This document shows positions 14,528 to 24,168 of a stretch of DNA of 64,000 bases, one piece after another (within the stretch, counting starts at the first letter, position 1; every line of letters begins with the position of its first letter). The stretch spans positions 46,979 through 110,978 of the forward strand of contig JADLFN010000059.1 in assembly GCA_020845475.1 (NCBI GenBank), written 5' to 3'. The notes beneath the pieces are model-generated. The model was not told where the DNA came from, searched no databases, and worked only from the letters and a program-made list of their open reading frames with translations. Position numbers and translations under genes: made by a program. The DNA comes from Planctomycetota bacterium. GTDB lineage: Bacteria; Planctomycetota; UBA8742; UBA2392.

Positions 14528-17500
14528 ATGTCCAAAGGCCTTAAAATCCTGTTGTCACTTGCAGACCTTGCGCTGCTGCTGGTCATTGTGGCGGTGTTGT
14601 TTGCGGCCTTTGGTCTGGGCGACGTGATTTCAAAGATTGCCCAGGGCGCTGCTTTCTCTTGGGAAAACTTTGACCCGCTTTCGCGCGAGCCCGGCGCACT
14701 GGGCATCACGCCCTTGATCTGGACTGCGCTGGCAGCCGTTCCGCTGGCGGTTTTCCTGCCCGTGGCCGTTTATTGGTTTGAGAAGAAGCAAGTGCCTCTG
14801 GGCGTGCGCTTTGCCTTGATCCGCATCCGCGCCCTGACGCTGCTCGTGCTCTACCTGATCATTGCCGGGCCGGCGCTGGTGGACAGCGAGTTTTTCAAGG
14901 AGGGATCCAAAGTTGCCGTCCTTATTGACGACAGCCTATCTATGGGCGCGGAGTCACGCGAGTTCAGCGTGTTCAATGTGCTTGATGATCGCGAGTCCGC
15001 ACAAGTTCGAACTCTGTCCCAGAAGCTGGAGTCGCTGGGCCTGACGATCGGCACGCCGGGCAGCAAGGGTTTTGTCACGCTCACTGATGACGAACTTGCG
15101 GTGCGCAACTTTGTGCGCAAGGCCGTGGCCGAGCGCGCCGAGCGTTTGCTCAAACGCCTGACTTCCCTGCACGGTTCGCGCTTCGAAATCGCCCAATGGC
15201 AGCGCAAGCAGGCTGAAGTCGAGACGTTGCAGCGCGAAGCCGATATCAAGCAAAGTGAACTTTCAGCCGAGCTCGCCAAAGATGAAACGTTGCAGGATCC
15301 CGGCACCCGCCGCCGCCTGGAGAGCGAACTCAAGGGCGTGCTTGACCGGCTCCAGAACTCGGAGCGCGGTTTTGCCGATCTGCTGGGCGGCGATGTCAAA
15401 GATCCGAAGGTCGCGCAAAAGCGCGCGTTGATCGAAAACCTGCTTGAGACTGTAAACGCGGAAGGGCCGCGTCGCTGGGACATCGCCTGTGAACTGATTG
15501 CTTCCGGCAACAGCCTCGCGGTTCCGACCGGCGACAAGGCTTCACTGCTGGATTTGGTAAAGGCGCGTGCGGCAGAAATCGAGGCAGGTGGCGACCCGAA
15601 GAAAATGAGCAAGCGCAGGCCCATGCCCGCCCTTCGCTATTTCGTGTTCTCCACCAAATACGGGCGCGGCCAGGCCACGGAAGAAGCGATCCTGGAAGTG
15701 CAGGCCGAAGAGCTCGATTTCCGCGCGCCGCGCGGCCGTTTGACTGAGCTCGACCAGGCCCTGGCGGAAGTGCGCCGCTACTACACGGCCGACGACGACC
15801 TCGCCACGATCATGGTATTGAGCGACGGCCGCGACACATCGGGCGAGCGTCAGGAGGAGTCTCGCCGCCATGCCGCAACCAACAAGCAATCGCGCCGCGC
15901 CCGCGCCACCGAAGTGGTTACGGTGTGCGTCGGCAATCCCAAGCCGGTGAAGGTGCTTGAGTTGCTGGCGGTGTCGGGCGACAAGGAAGTCCTCAAGGGT
16001 GACTTTGTCGATTTCAAGCTGAAGATCAGGGCCGACAAAGCGTATCGCGCCGACAAAGCCACGGGCCGCGCCGGGCAGCGCATCAAGGTGATCCTATGCG
16101 AGGATTCGCCGGGCAACGCGATTGCCTACGAAGAACTCAATGGAAGACCGGTCGTTGGGCCGGCGGATATGGAGTTTGAGCTGCCCGCCGAAGATCTTGC
16201 AGAGGCGCGTGTGCGCTTCAAGCCCAAGCTTGCGGGTAAGCACGTTTACTTCCTCAAGCTCAACGAGGATCGGCTGGCAGACGAAGACACCTATCGAAAC
16301 AACGTGGCCGAGCATTACCTCGAAGTCATCGACCGCAAAATCAAGGTGCTGTACATCGAGCAAGGCTTCCGCCACGAGGCTCGCTGGCTGAATGACAACC
16401 TCAAGCGCGACAAGAAGCTGCTTTACCAGGGCTATTTCATCGAGGCCGACGAAGGCTGGCCACAGCCGATATCGCTTTACGATGAAGAGGTCAAAAAGCA
16501 GGTCTCACCATTGCGCGCACCGTTCTTTGACGGCAAGAAGATCATTCGTGAAAAGGACGAGTTCCTCAAGCTCAACTACGATGTACTCATCTTGGGCGAC
16601 ATCGACCCCGACGGCAGGGAATTCAAGATCGAGCACTGGGACTGGATTGAGGAATGGGTCTCCAAGAACCAGGGCGGCCTGATTTTGCTTTCCGGCATGC
16701 GCTATAACCCCAAGGCTTACGCTAACTTCGAACGCGCCAAGGCGCTCTACCCGGTCGAAATTGACAACCTGCCCAGCGACTACGACTCGCGCGTGGACAC
16801 GCGCCGCCTCAAGTACTGGCGCCTGACGCCCGCGGGACGCGCCCATGAGGTGATGCGCCTTTCCAGCAATCCCGAGCGCAACGACGAGTTGCTCGGCAGT
16901 GTAGTTGACGGCAATTTCCGGCCGGGCCAGCTTGACGGGCTTTACTGGTACGCGCCCGGAGCCAACCTCAAGCCAGCGCCCGCGCAGGCCTTGGTGCGCG
17001 TGGTCAACGAAGGCAAGGTTACCAGCGAAGGTGACGTGCTCGTGGCCACACAACCCTATGGCAACGGCGTGGTGCTTTACGTTGGCACGGACGACGCCAA
17101 CCGTTGGCGTCAGTTTGTTGGCGACATCTACTTCTACCGCTTCTGGCAGAACGCGATTCGATTCGTGGCCTCGCGCCGTCTTGCGGGCAAACAGCAGCGG
17201 GTCGATGTTTACACTGACAAAACCGAGTACCAGGTCGGCGACCAGGTCAAGGTGTACTGCGAACTGCTGGGCGACATCTACGGCGAAGTCGTGCAGAACC
17301 AGCTCAAGGAACTCAAAGAGCTGCCGCAACCTGAGGGCAGCGCGGAGCTGCGTCGCATCATCGTTGACGTGCAGGCGCGCACTGGCGGCAAGTTGACTTC
17401 GCGCCGCGTCATTCTCTCTGAGGTCAGTTGGCGGCCCGGGCAGTTTGAGGGCATCGTTGAAGCCAACGAACCCGGCCAATTCGACGTTTGGGTGCGCGGC

Positions 17501-17845
17501 TACGAAGAAAGCCGCAAGAAGCCGCACCGCTACACCGTGATTGCGCCGATTGCAGAACTGCGCGACCTGACTATGGATTTTGACGGGCTCAAAGCCCGTG
17601 CAACAGAACTGCCCAAGAACCGCGCACCAATGAGCTACCAGGACGGCAAGCGTGTTTACCTGATGCAGGACACAGGCCAGGCCGCCATCGACATGCGCGA
17701 GCGCCAGAACGAAGTGAAAGGGCTGTCGCAACTCGTATGGAATACCGAGGGAGAGCCCATGCTGCTGCGTTCGCTGCTGCTCGTGGCGTTCGTGCTGCTG
17801 CTCGCGGGCGAGTGGTTCGCGCGAAAGCTGGTGCGGCTGGTATAG
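14528..17845 (+). CDS. Large membrane protein with VWA and amidotransferase-like folds
   Basis: A 1105-residue protein with three N-terminal membrane helices (about 7-31, 62-84 and 97-116) and one at the C-terminus (about 1080-1100). A VWA-like domain starts at AVLIDDSLSMGA with DxSxS residues 134-138 and is interrupted by a coiled-coil insertion (about 190-300, Glu/Lys/Arg-rich); it resumes near TIMVLSDGRDTSGE. Residues about 600-860 (KVLYIEQGFRHEARWLNDNL, NYDVLILGDIDP) resemble the class I amidotransferase-like fold found in Planctomycete and Bacteroidetes proteins next to BatA; no catalytic Cys-His pair is evident. It closes the MoxR cluster. The start has no Shine-Dalgarno site but abuts a heptamer array. 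Confidence 0.83.
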   Translation: MSKGLKILLSLADLALLLVIVAVLFAAFGLGDVISKIAQGAAFSWENFDPLSREPGALGITPLIWTALAAVPLAVFLPVAVYWFEKKQVPLGVRFALIRIRALTLLVLYLIIAGPALVDSEFFKEGSKVAVLIDDSLSMGAESREFSVFNVLDDRESAQVRTLSQKLESLGLTIGTPGSKGFVTLTDDELAVRNFVRKAVAERAERLLKRLTSLHGSRFEIAQWQRKQAEVETLQREADIKQSELSAELAKDETLQDPGTRRRLESELKGVLDRLQNSERGFADLLGGDVKDPKVAQKRALIENLLETVNAEGPRRWDIACELIASGNSLAVPTGDKASLLDLVKARAAEIEAGGDPKKMSKRRPMPALRYFVFSTKYGRGQATEEAILEVQAEELDFRAPRGRLTELDQALAEVRRYYTADDDLATIMVLSDGRDTSGERQEESRRHAATNKQSRRARATEVVTVCVGNPKPVKVLELLAVSGDKEVLKGDFVDFKLKIRADKAYRADKATGRAGQRIKVILCEDSPGNAIAYEELNGRPVVGPADMEFELPAEDLAEARVRFKPKLAGKHVYFLKLNEDRLADEDTYRNNVAEHYLEVIDRKIKVLYIEQGFRHEARWLNDNLKRDKKLLYQGYFIEADEGWPQPISLYDEEVKKQVSPLRAPFFDGKKIIREKDEFLKLNYDVLILGDIDPDGREFKIEHWDWIEEWVSKNQGGLILLSGMRYNPKAYANFERAKALYPVEIDNLPSDYDSRVDTRRLKYWRLTPAGRAHEVMRLSSNPERNDELLGSVVDGNFRPGQLDGLYWYAPGANLKPAPAQALVRVVNEGKVTSEGDVLVATQPYGNGVVLYVGTDDANRWRQFVGDIYFYRFWQNAIRFVASRRLAGKQQRVDVYTDKTEYQVGDQVKVYCELLGDIYGEVVQNQLKELKELPQPEGSAELRRIIVDVQARTGGKLTSRRVILSEVSWRPGQFEGIVEANEPGQFDVWVRGYEESRKKPHRYTVIAPIAELRDLTMDFDGLKARATELPKNRAPMSYQDGKRVYLMQDTGQAAIDMRERQNEVKGLSQLVWNTEGEPMLLRSLLLVAFVLLLAGEWFARKLVRLV

Positions 17846-17934
17846 CGCAGCGCGCAGTTCCCTGCGCCAGGCTCAGGATCGTACCGCAAATTGAGTGTTG
17901 CCACCTTGGATTCTGGAATGTGAATTGAAGCCTC

Positions 17935-18993
17935 ATGGCCAAATCAATTCCCGCGCTCCAATATTTGCGCAAGCCAGAAGACCTGCCGGCTGCGCCCGTT
18001 TATGCCGTGTACGGCGACGAAGACTATCTGCGCCGGCGTGCGCTGAGCGTACTGTGCGATCACTTGAAAAAGCGCGGCTTGGAGATCAAGCGCGTGCATG
18101 ACCTCGATTCCATCGCGCCGCTGCTGGATGAGCTTCGCTCGCCCAACATGTTCGGCGGTGCCGCGGCTTTTGTTGTCAGTAACCGGCGCGAAGGCCCGCG
18201 CCACGAAGCCTCGTCGCGCTTCAAAGAGGAATTCGCTGCCTACCTTGAGAAGCCGGGCAAGCGCAATGTTCTGGTGTTTGATGCTGCCACGTGGCAGCGC
18301 AATTTGACGGTTCCCAAGCGGCTTGAAGAGCGATTTCCAACGGTAGTGGCGGAAGAACTGAAGCCCTGGGACTTTTCCGCCTGGGATCAGATCGTTCAAA
18401 TGCAGGCCGGCGTGCACGGCCTGACGCTCGAGCGAGACGCCATGGCGGCCCTGAAAGAGGCGGTTGGTTCAAGCCTCGCACGCGCCGAGTCGGAAATCGC
18501 GAAACTCGCGCTATTGGTAAAGGGCAAGCAAGTCAAAGCGGCCGATGTTGCTTTTGCGTGCGGCTACGAAGGCAACGACGTGACCTTTGCCTTATGTGAC
18601 GCCATCATCACCGGTGATTCCAAATCCGCCCTGCTGCACGCATCCAAAATGGCTGGCAAAGCGGAGACGGGCTCTATACTCTCATTTCTTGGGCTCTTGA
18701 GGTTCCAGCTTGCGACATTGGGCCGCGTCGCTCTTGCGCTTGCGCAGGGCGCACCGGAGCAGACGGCGCTGTCATCGGCGCCGCGCCTTCGTGAAGCGCT
18801 CAAGCCGCGCCTGTTGAAAGTCGCGAAGGGATTGGGCCGGACAAGCTTGGTGCAGGCGCTTGGTGTGTTGCTGGCCGCAGATGAAGACATGAAGTCAGCC
18901 GCGCCGGATCCGGCGGCACTATTGATAAGTGTTGTGCATCGTCTTTGTGAAACGCTGCATGCAGGTCAAACCAAAGCGGTAAGTGTCCGTTAG
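17935..18993 (+). CDS. holA: DNA polymerase III delta subunit
   Basis: A 352-residue HolA, the clamp-loader subunit that opens the beta sliding clamp during replication. The N-terminus has the typical VYAVYGDEDYLRRRALSVL segment, followed by LLDELRSPNMFGG and then an AAA+-like core without a Walker motif, as is normal for delta. The C-terminal helical collar includes ILSFLGLLRFQLATLGRVAL and PRLREALKPRLLKVAKGLG. The length matches the family. A weak site, GAAG, precedes the ATG. It follows the MoxR cluster by 89 bases on the same strand but has no obvious functional link. Confidence 0.92.
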   Translation: MAKSIPALQYLRKPEDLPAAPVYAVYGDEDYLRRRALSVLCDHLKKRGLEIKRVHDLDSIAPLLDELRSPNMFGGAAAFVVSNRREGPRHEASSRFKEEFAAYLEKPGKRNVLVFDAATWQRNLTVPKRLEERFPTVVAEELKPWDFSAWDQIVQMQAGVHGLTLERDAMAALKEAVGSSLARAESEIAKLALLVKGKQVKAADVAFACGYEGNDVTFALCDAIITGDSKSALLHASKMAGKAETGSILSFLGLLRFQLATLGRVALALAQGAPEQTALSSAPRLREALKPRLLKVAKGLGRTSLVQALGVLLAADEDMKSAAPDPAALLISVVHRLCETLHAGQTKAVSVR

Positions 18994-19017
18994 AAGGCCC
19001 AGACAGCAGGAACCAAC

Positions 19018-20043
19018 GTGCCACCCAAGCCAGCACCTCGCGATGATGATGAAGTTGTCGAAGACTATGAAGTCTTCGACGAGCAACCGTCGAACAAGCG
19101 GCCTGCAGCGAAATCCGGCGCGGGCCAGCCGGTGTTGCGCAAACAGCCTTCGGTAGCGGGCGGGAGAAAGCCAACGGCGCCCATGCGACCGGGCTCGGCG
19201 TCAAGGCAGGCGGTCGCGCCAGCCGTGCCTGAAATCGGGGGTGAAGGCGAAGCTGCGGAGTACGAACAGCCGCCGGCCTACGATCCCAACAAAGGAAAGA
19301 TCTCGGCCAAGAGCGCCAAGCAGATCTGGTTTATCTGCATCGCGATTACCGTACTGGGTTTGGGTGCCGTGGGCGCCGACATTGCCTTTGACCCGCTGGG
19401 TCGCCGCAACAAGGGCCAGCAGATCAATTCCAACAACAAGGCCGGCAACACAGCCAAGAAGGACAATCGGCCCAAGGATCCTGTTTCTGAGTTGGCGGAG
19501 AATTTCAACCGTTCGGTCGGCATGGAAATGAGCCGTCTGCGCCAGAAGAAGCCCTTCAAGTTTTACCAGACCGCTTTCAACAAGTTTGTAGGCACGCGCT
19601 CCATGGCCTACGACGCCATGGCGGATGAGGGAACCAGCAAGGCCGCGAGAGAACAGGCCTGGGCCGAAGTCTACAACGATTATTATCAGGCCCAGTACGC
19701 CAAGAACCTGTTTATGTCGGTCTATCGTCAGGGCATGGAGGGCGTGGAGACCATTACCTTGAAGGACGAAGAAGCGCGCCTGCGCCTCGCAAAAGAAAAG
19801 GGCGACGCCATTCTCAAGGAAGACTTCGTACGTCTCCAGGCCGCGGCGACGCTCGTTGATGCCTGGTCATCTGAAGTCAACCAGTTCTGGACCAGCTACC
19901 GAAAATCCGACAAGTTCATTGGCGGCATCTTCGAGGACGATCGCTACAAGCCGGTGTTTAAGGCCTCGAAGGATAAGTTCGAAAAATCCGCAGGGGAGCC
20001 GCCGGCGTTTGATCCGGCAGACCTCGACGCAATCAAGGAATAA
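19018..20043 (+). CDS. One-helix membrane protein with disordered head, unknown
   Basis: A 341-residue protein starting at GTG 19018, supported by AGGA eight bases upstream. Residues 1-100 are acidic then Pro/Ala/Lys-rich and probably disordered. One membrane helix lies at about 103-128 (IWFICIAITVLGLGAVGADIAF). The C-terminal 210 residues are soluble and helical, with many Lys, Tyr and Phe residues, and have no motif I recognise. A strong intrinsic terminator follows the stop. The next gene encodes another one-helix protein, so both may act at the membrane, but no pathway can be named. Confidence 0.75.
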   Translation: MPPKPAPRDDDEVVEDYEVFDEQPSNKRPAAKSGAGQPVLRKQPSVAGGRKPTAPMRPGSASRQAVAPAVPEIGGEGEAAEYEQPPAYDPNKGKISAKSAKQIWFICIAITVLGLGAVGADIAFDPLGRRNKGQQINSNNKAGNTAKKDNRPKDPVSELAENFNRSVGMEMSRLRQKKPFKFYQTAFNKFVGTRSMAYDAMADEGTSKAAREQAWAEVYNDYYQAQYAKNLFMSVYRQGMEGVETITLKDEEARLRLAKEKGDAILKEDFVRLQAAATLVDAWSSEVNQFWTSYRKSDKFIGGIFEDDRYKPVFKASKDKFEKSAGEPPAFDPADLDAIKE

Positions 20044-20062
20044 CGAGCTAGCAATTCCGAAC

Positions 20063-20090
20063 AAGGGACGCGCAGGCGCGCGTCCTTTTT
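20063..20090 (+). terminator. Intrinsic terminator after the 19018 gene
   Basis: A perfect 8-bp stem GGACGCGC / GCGCGTCC with a 4-base loop is followed by TTTTT (20086-20090). AAG ahead of the stem pairs with the first T residues. It lies 20 bases after the stop and separates this gene from the one at 20163. Confidence 0.88.
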
Positions 20091-20162
20091 CGTTACCGCT
20101 TGCGCGCCGCCTTCAAACGTGCTTGCTTGAAGGGGTCTGGGGACGCCTGCAAAGGAGAAGTC

Positions 20163-20924
20163 ATGGCCAAGCTCGTCAAATTGATGGTTTACGTGTTCGC
20201 GTTCATCGGCGTGCTCGTTACGGCCGGCGGCGGCTACACCTATGTCACGAACAGCGAGTTGGTCAGTGAATTCTGGAGCGTCAAGGATGACTTCCGCGCA
20301 GTGGCGCCCGAACGCAAAAAGGAAGTAATTGCGGAGTTGCCCGCGCGTGTGAAATTTGAGCGCGAAGTTGGTGCTGAGATGGCGGTGTTGCCTGAGGAGC
20401 GCCAGAAGGAACTCTACGAGCAACTCGCCAAGAGCCGCGACGCCGTGTTTGAGAGTTTCAAGAAGCGCATCAAGGCTGAGGCGGACATTACCAAGGCGGC
20501 CAAGGACAAAGTGGAGGCCGCCAAGGAGATCGTCAACAAGCTGGGCAAGGTGGACGTCAGCGTCGATCTCGGCGGAGGCAAGAAGGTGGAAGCCCCCAAG
20601 GCCGATCCGCTGCAGGGCGTAATGGCAGCGCGCGACAAACTCGATGCCGCTGTTGCGAATTTCGGCGAGGTGCGCGACAGCACCACCGACACCAAGAAGC
20701 GCGTGGCCGTCGCTGTGGAAGGACTCAAGGCGCTCGACAAACTCGGAGATGAAATCGTCAAGGCGCGCAAACTCAGTCTTGGGAGCGACGACAAGTCACG
20801 CCTTTCCGGCGTGGTCGGCAGCGCCAAAGAAAGCTTCCAGATGTTCAAGGCGACGCCAGGCCTAGACGCGGACTCTTCGGCTAAACCGTTGCTGGCCGGC
20901 ATCCCCAAGAAGCTGAACGGTTGA
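20163..20924 (+). CDS. One-helix helical protein, unknown
   Basis: A 253-residue protein. The ATG at 20163 is chosen because AAGGAG lies seven bases upstream; an earlier start at 20100 would fall just after the terminator. Residues 4-24 form an N-terminal membrane anchor or signal (LVKLMVYVFAFIGVLVTAGG). The remainder is highly charged and predicted helical or coiled coil, rich in Lys, Ala, Asp and Glu, with a VDVSVDLGGGKKVEAPKAD linker near residue 140. No family is recognised. The stop is four bases from the stop of convergent dnaE2, with no terminator between. Confidence 0.75.
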   Translation: MAKLVKLMVYVFAFIGVLVTAGGGYTYVTNSELVSEFWSVKDDFRAVAPERKKEVIAELPARVKFEREVGAEMAVLPEERQKELYEQLAKSRDAVFESFKKRIKAEADITKAAKDKVEAAKEIVNKLGKVDVSVDLGGGKKVEAPKADPLQGVMAARDKLDAAVANFGEVRDSTTDTKKRVAVAVEGLKALDKLGDEIVKARKLSLGSDDKSRLSGVVGSAKESFQMFKATPGLDADSSAKPLLAGIPKKLNG

Positions 20925-20928
20925 GCTA

Positions 20929-23900
20929 TCAGTGAAAGTCGCGCGACTCGAGCTTCAGTTCGGTTTGTCTTTCATTGAGCGCTTCAACCCGGCTTACCAT
21001 TACGTGGATCACGCCGTAGCGTTTTTGCAGTTTGCCGCGAGCGATCAGCATGGAGCTCATGGCCGCCTGTCGCTGCTTCTCAAATATCTCCGGCTTCATC
21101 ATCAGGTTCATGATCGCCGTTTCGTCCTCTAGGGTAATGAAGATCATCGTGCCCTTGCCGGGGCGCTGCCGCGTAGTGACCCGTCCGGCCACGGCGACGC
21201 GCGCACCATCATTCAACTCCAGCAGCGCCTTGCCGGGCAGAATACCGCGTGCCGCAAGGTTCTCGCGCCAGAACTCCATCGGGTGGCGCTTGAGCGAAAG
21301 ACCGGTGTTGTTGTAATCGGCGACCATCGATTGCTGATCACTCATGGCGGGCAACGCCACAGAGGGATCCTTGGGTTGCGCCTCGATGAACATCGCAGGA
21401 ATCTCTGACCTCATGCCGCGTACTTTCCATAAGGCGTCTCTGCGTGAAACGCCCAGTGACGCAAAGGCGTCGGCGCGGGAGAGTCTGGCCAGCGCATCGC
21501 CCAGCGCCACGCCGGCCTTGGCCATGCGCACCTCGATATCACTCAAGTTGACAAAGCCCTTACCACGTTCTGCCACGATCGCGCGGGCAACATCCTCGCG
21601 CAACCCGCGCACCTGGCGCATGCCCAATCGCAGGGCGGGGCCTTTGCCCCAGAGTTCGGGCGGGTCAGCGAGGTTCGCGGCAGCATAGGGGGCGCTTTGT
21701 TCCAGGGTGCAGTCCCAGTCGCTGGCGTTGATATCCACGGGCAAAATCTGAACGCCGTGTTCGCGCGCGTCGCGCGCCAGGCTTGAAACCGAGTAAAAGC
21801 CCATGGGCTGCGCGTTGATCAGCGCGGCCGTCAACGCCGCCGGATAGAATCGCTTCAGGAAGCTGCTCACGTAAGTGATGATCGCAAAACTCGCCGCATG
21901 GCTCTGCGGAAAGCCGTACTCGCCAAAGCCGCGTATCTGCTTGAGAAGTTGCTGCGCATAATCTTCAGCGATGCCGTTGAGTTTCATGCCCTCAAGCAGC
22001 TTGTTGATGTACTTGTCAATGATGCCCGGCCGGCGCCAGGCACCCATCGCTTTGCGCAACTGATCGGCTTCTCCCGGCGTGAAGTGCGCAGCCACTACGG
22101 CGATGTTCATGGCCTGTTCCTGGAAGATAGGTACGCCAAAAGTCCGGCCCAGAAACGGTCGCAACGGCTCGTAGGGGATATCGGCGGGTTCTTCGCCTGC
22201 GCGGCGGCGCAGGTAGGGGTGCACCATGCCGCCCTGGATTGGGCCCGGGCGCACAATCGCAACTTCCACGACAAGATCAAAGAACTCGCGCGGCTTCAGT
22301 CGCGGCAGCATGCTCAGTTGCGCGCGTGACTCAACCTGGAACGTGCCCACGGCGTCGGCCTGCTGGAGCATGGCGTAAATCGCCTGGCAGCGCGGCGTTT
22401 GCTTGCCCGCAGGCGGCTCGGTGGCCATGACCGAATCGACGCTCAAATCCTCGCCCCCGTGCTGTTTCACGAGGTCAAAGGCTTTGTGTACCGCCGTGAG
22501 CATGCCCAGCGAGAGGCAATCCACCTTGAGAATGCCGAGTTCGTCGATGTCGTCCTTGTCCCACTCGATCACGGTGCGGTCTTTCATGGCCGCGTTCTCG
22601 ATCGGCACGAGTTCATCGAGACGGCCGCGCGTCATGACCAGCCCGCCCACATGCTGGGAGAGATGGCGCGGAAAACCATAGAGCTCGCGCGCCAGCCGCA
22701 GCGCGTGCCTGACGCGTTGGTCGCGCGCGTCGATTCCGGTTTCGCGCAGTCGCTCGTCGCTGACGCCCGGGCCGTCGAACCACTGGCGCGCCTTGCTCAG
22801 TGAGTCCACCTGGTCTAGTGAAAGGCCAAGCGCCTTGCCCACATCGCGAATCGCGCTCTTGCTGCGGTAGGAAATGACTGTGGCACACATGCCCGCGCGC
22901 TCGCGACCATACTTCGCGTAAACGTACTGGATTACTTCTTCACGTCGTTCGTGTTCAAAGTCGATGTCTATGTCCGGCGGCTCGGCCCGCTCGCGTGATA
23001 CAAAGCGTTCGAATAGCAGGTCAAAGTGCAGTGGATCCACGGCCGTGACGCCAAGGCAATAGCACACCGCGCTGTTGGCAGCAGAGCCGCGCCCCTGGCA
23101 GAGAATGTTGCGCGAGCGCGCAAAGCGCACAATGTCGTAAACCGTGAGAAAATAAGGCTCATAGCTCAGTTCCTCAATCAGCGCGAGTTCCTTTTCCAGC
23201 AGCTCGCGTACGCGCGGAGCAATGCGATCGCCGTACCGCAGGCGGGCACCCTCCCACGTCTGTTGTTTCAGGTACTCGCTCATGGTCATGCCGGCGGGCA
23301 CGACTTCATCGGGGTACTCGTAGCGCAGTTCATCGAGCGAAAACGAGCAGGCGTCAGCAATTTCGACGCTTCGCGCCAGCGCTGCAACTTCATCGGCAAA
23401 CAGGGCATGCATTTCACGGGGTGACTTGATCCGCCGTTCGGCGTTGGGGAACAGCAGACCCGCCGCGTTGTCGATGCTCACGCCATGGTGCACACAGGTC
23501 AGGACGTCCTGCAGCGGCTTGCGTTCGCGTTCGTGCATATGGACGTCATTGACTGCCACACACGCCACGTCAGTCTCGCGTGAAAGCCGTTTCCAGCCCT
23601 GCAAACGGAGATCGTCGTCTGGCTCGAGATGGCGCGAAATCGCCAAGCTGAGATGGGGGCCGAACACCGCTTTTGCACCTACCAGGAGGGCCGCGTCTGC
23701 GTCATGGGGGCACAGCGCAACGGCCCAAAGCCCCGCCGCGAACTCAGCGACATCGGCCATATACAGCTCGCAGTCTCCCTTGCGCGCGCGCCTTTTGCCG
23801 ACGGTCAACAACCGGCACAGGTTTGCGTAACCCCTGCGATCGGAGCATAACAGGTTGAGCGCCGGCCCGTCGCGCGGCTCTATGCGGGCGCCAACAATGA

Positions 23901-24168
23901 TTTTCAACCCTACGTCTTTAGCCGCGCCGTGAGCGCGCACCATACCCGCCAGTGTGTGCCGGTCCGTTATGGCCAGTGCGTGCAGGCCCATAGTCGCGGC
24001 GCGCTCGACAAGTTCTGCGCCGTGGCTTGCGCCGCGCAGAAAGCTGAAGTTGGTCGCGCACGCGAGCTCTGCATAGCGCGGGGCATTCAGGGTCGGGGGC
24101 GTGATGCGCAACAGCGGCGCCGGCTCCTTTCGCGTCTGCGGCCCATGAGTTTCCTTGAAGTGCGCCAT
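20929..24168 (-). CDS. dnaE2: Error-prone DNA polymerase DnaE2 (ImuC)
   Basis: A 1079-residue C-family polymerase that copies damaged DNA with ImuA and ImuB. The PHP domain starts at residue about 33 (YAELACATNFSFLRGASHG, AITDRHTLAGMVRAH). The palm holds QGRGSAANSAVCYCLG (358-373) and the metal-binding PPDIDIDFEHERR (397-409). The C-terminal OB fold includes VAVAGRVTTRQRPGKGTMIF. Length and the short C-terminus fit DnaE2 and not replicative DnaE1. The ATG at 24168 overlaps the imuB stop as TGATG, so a GTG five codons earlier is not needed. This is the last gene of the imuA-imuB-dnaE2 operon, which in other bacteria is DNA-damage induced. Confidence 0.94.
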   Translation of the reverse strand: MAHFKETHGPQTRKEPAPLLRITPPTLNAPRYAELACATNFSFLRGASHGAELVERAATMGLHALAITDRHTLAGMVRAHGAAKDVGLKIIVGARIEPRDGPALNLLCSDRRGYANLCRLLTVGKRRARKGDCELYMADVAEFAAGLWAVALCPHDADAALLVGAKAVFGPHLSLAISRHLEPDDDLRLQGWKRLSRETDVACVAVNDVHMHERERKPLQDVLTCVHHGVSIDNAAGLLFPNAERRIKSPREMHALFADEVAALARSVEIADACSFSLDELRYEYPDEVVPAGMTMSEYLKQQTWEGARLRYGDRIAPRVRELLEKELALIEELSYEPYFLTVYDIVRFARSRNILCQGRGSAANSAVCYCLGVTAVDPLHFDLLFERFVSRERAEPPDIDIDFEHERREEVIQYVYAKYGRERAGMCATVISYRSKSAIRDVGKALGLSLDQVDSLSKARQWFDGPGVSDERLRETGIDARDQRVRHALRLARELYGFPRHLSQHVGGLVMTRGRLDELVPIENAAMKDRTVIEWDKDDIDELGILKVDCLSLGMLTAVHKAFDLVKQHGGEDLSVDSVMATEPPAGKQTPRCQAIYAMLQQADAVGTFQVESRAQLSMLPRLKPREFFDLVVEVAIVRPGPIQGGMVHPYLRRRAGEEPADIPYEPLRPFLGRTFGVPIFQEQAMNIAVVAAHFTPGEADQLRKAMGAWRRPGIIDKYINKLLEGMKLNGIAEDYAQQLLKQIRGFGEYGFPQSHAASFAIITYVSSFLKRFYPAALTAALINAQPMGFYSVSSLARDAREHGVQILPVDINASDWDCTLEQSAPYAAANLADPPELWGKGPALRLGMRQVRGLREDVARAIVAERGKGFVNLSDIEVRMAKAGVALGDALARLSRADAFASLGVSRRDALWKVRGMRSEIPAMFIEAQPKDPSVALPAMSDQQSMVADYNNTGLSLKRHPMEFWRENLAARGILPGKALLELNDGARVAVAGRVTTRQRPGKGTMIFITLEDETAIMNLMMKPEIFEKQRQAAMSSMLIARGKLQKRYGVIHVMVSRVEALNERQTELKLESRDFH

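Noticed and set aside
16505..17731. A 408-codon minus-strand frame
   Set aside because: Shadow of the 1105-residue membrane protein; Val/His/Ala-rich composition typical of antisense GC-rich frames and no recognisable motif.
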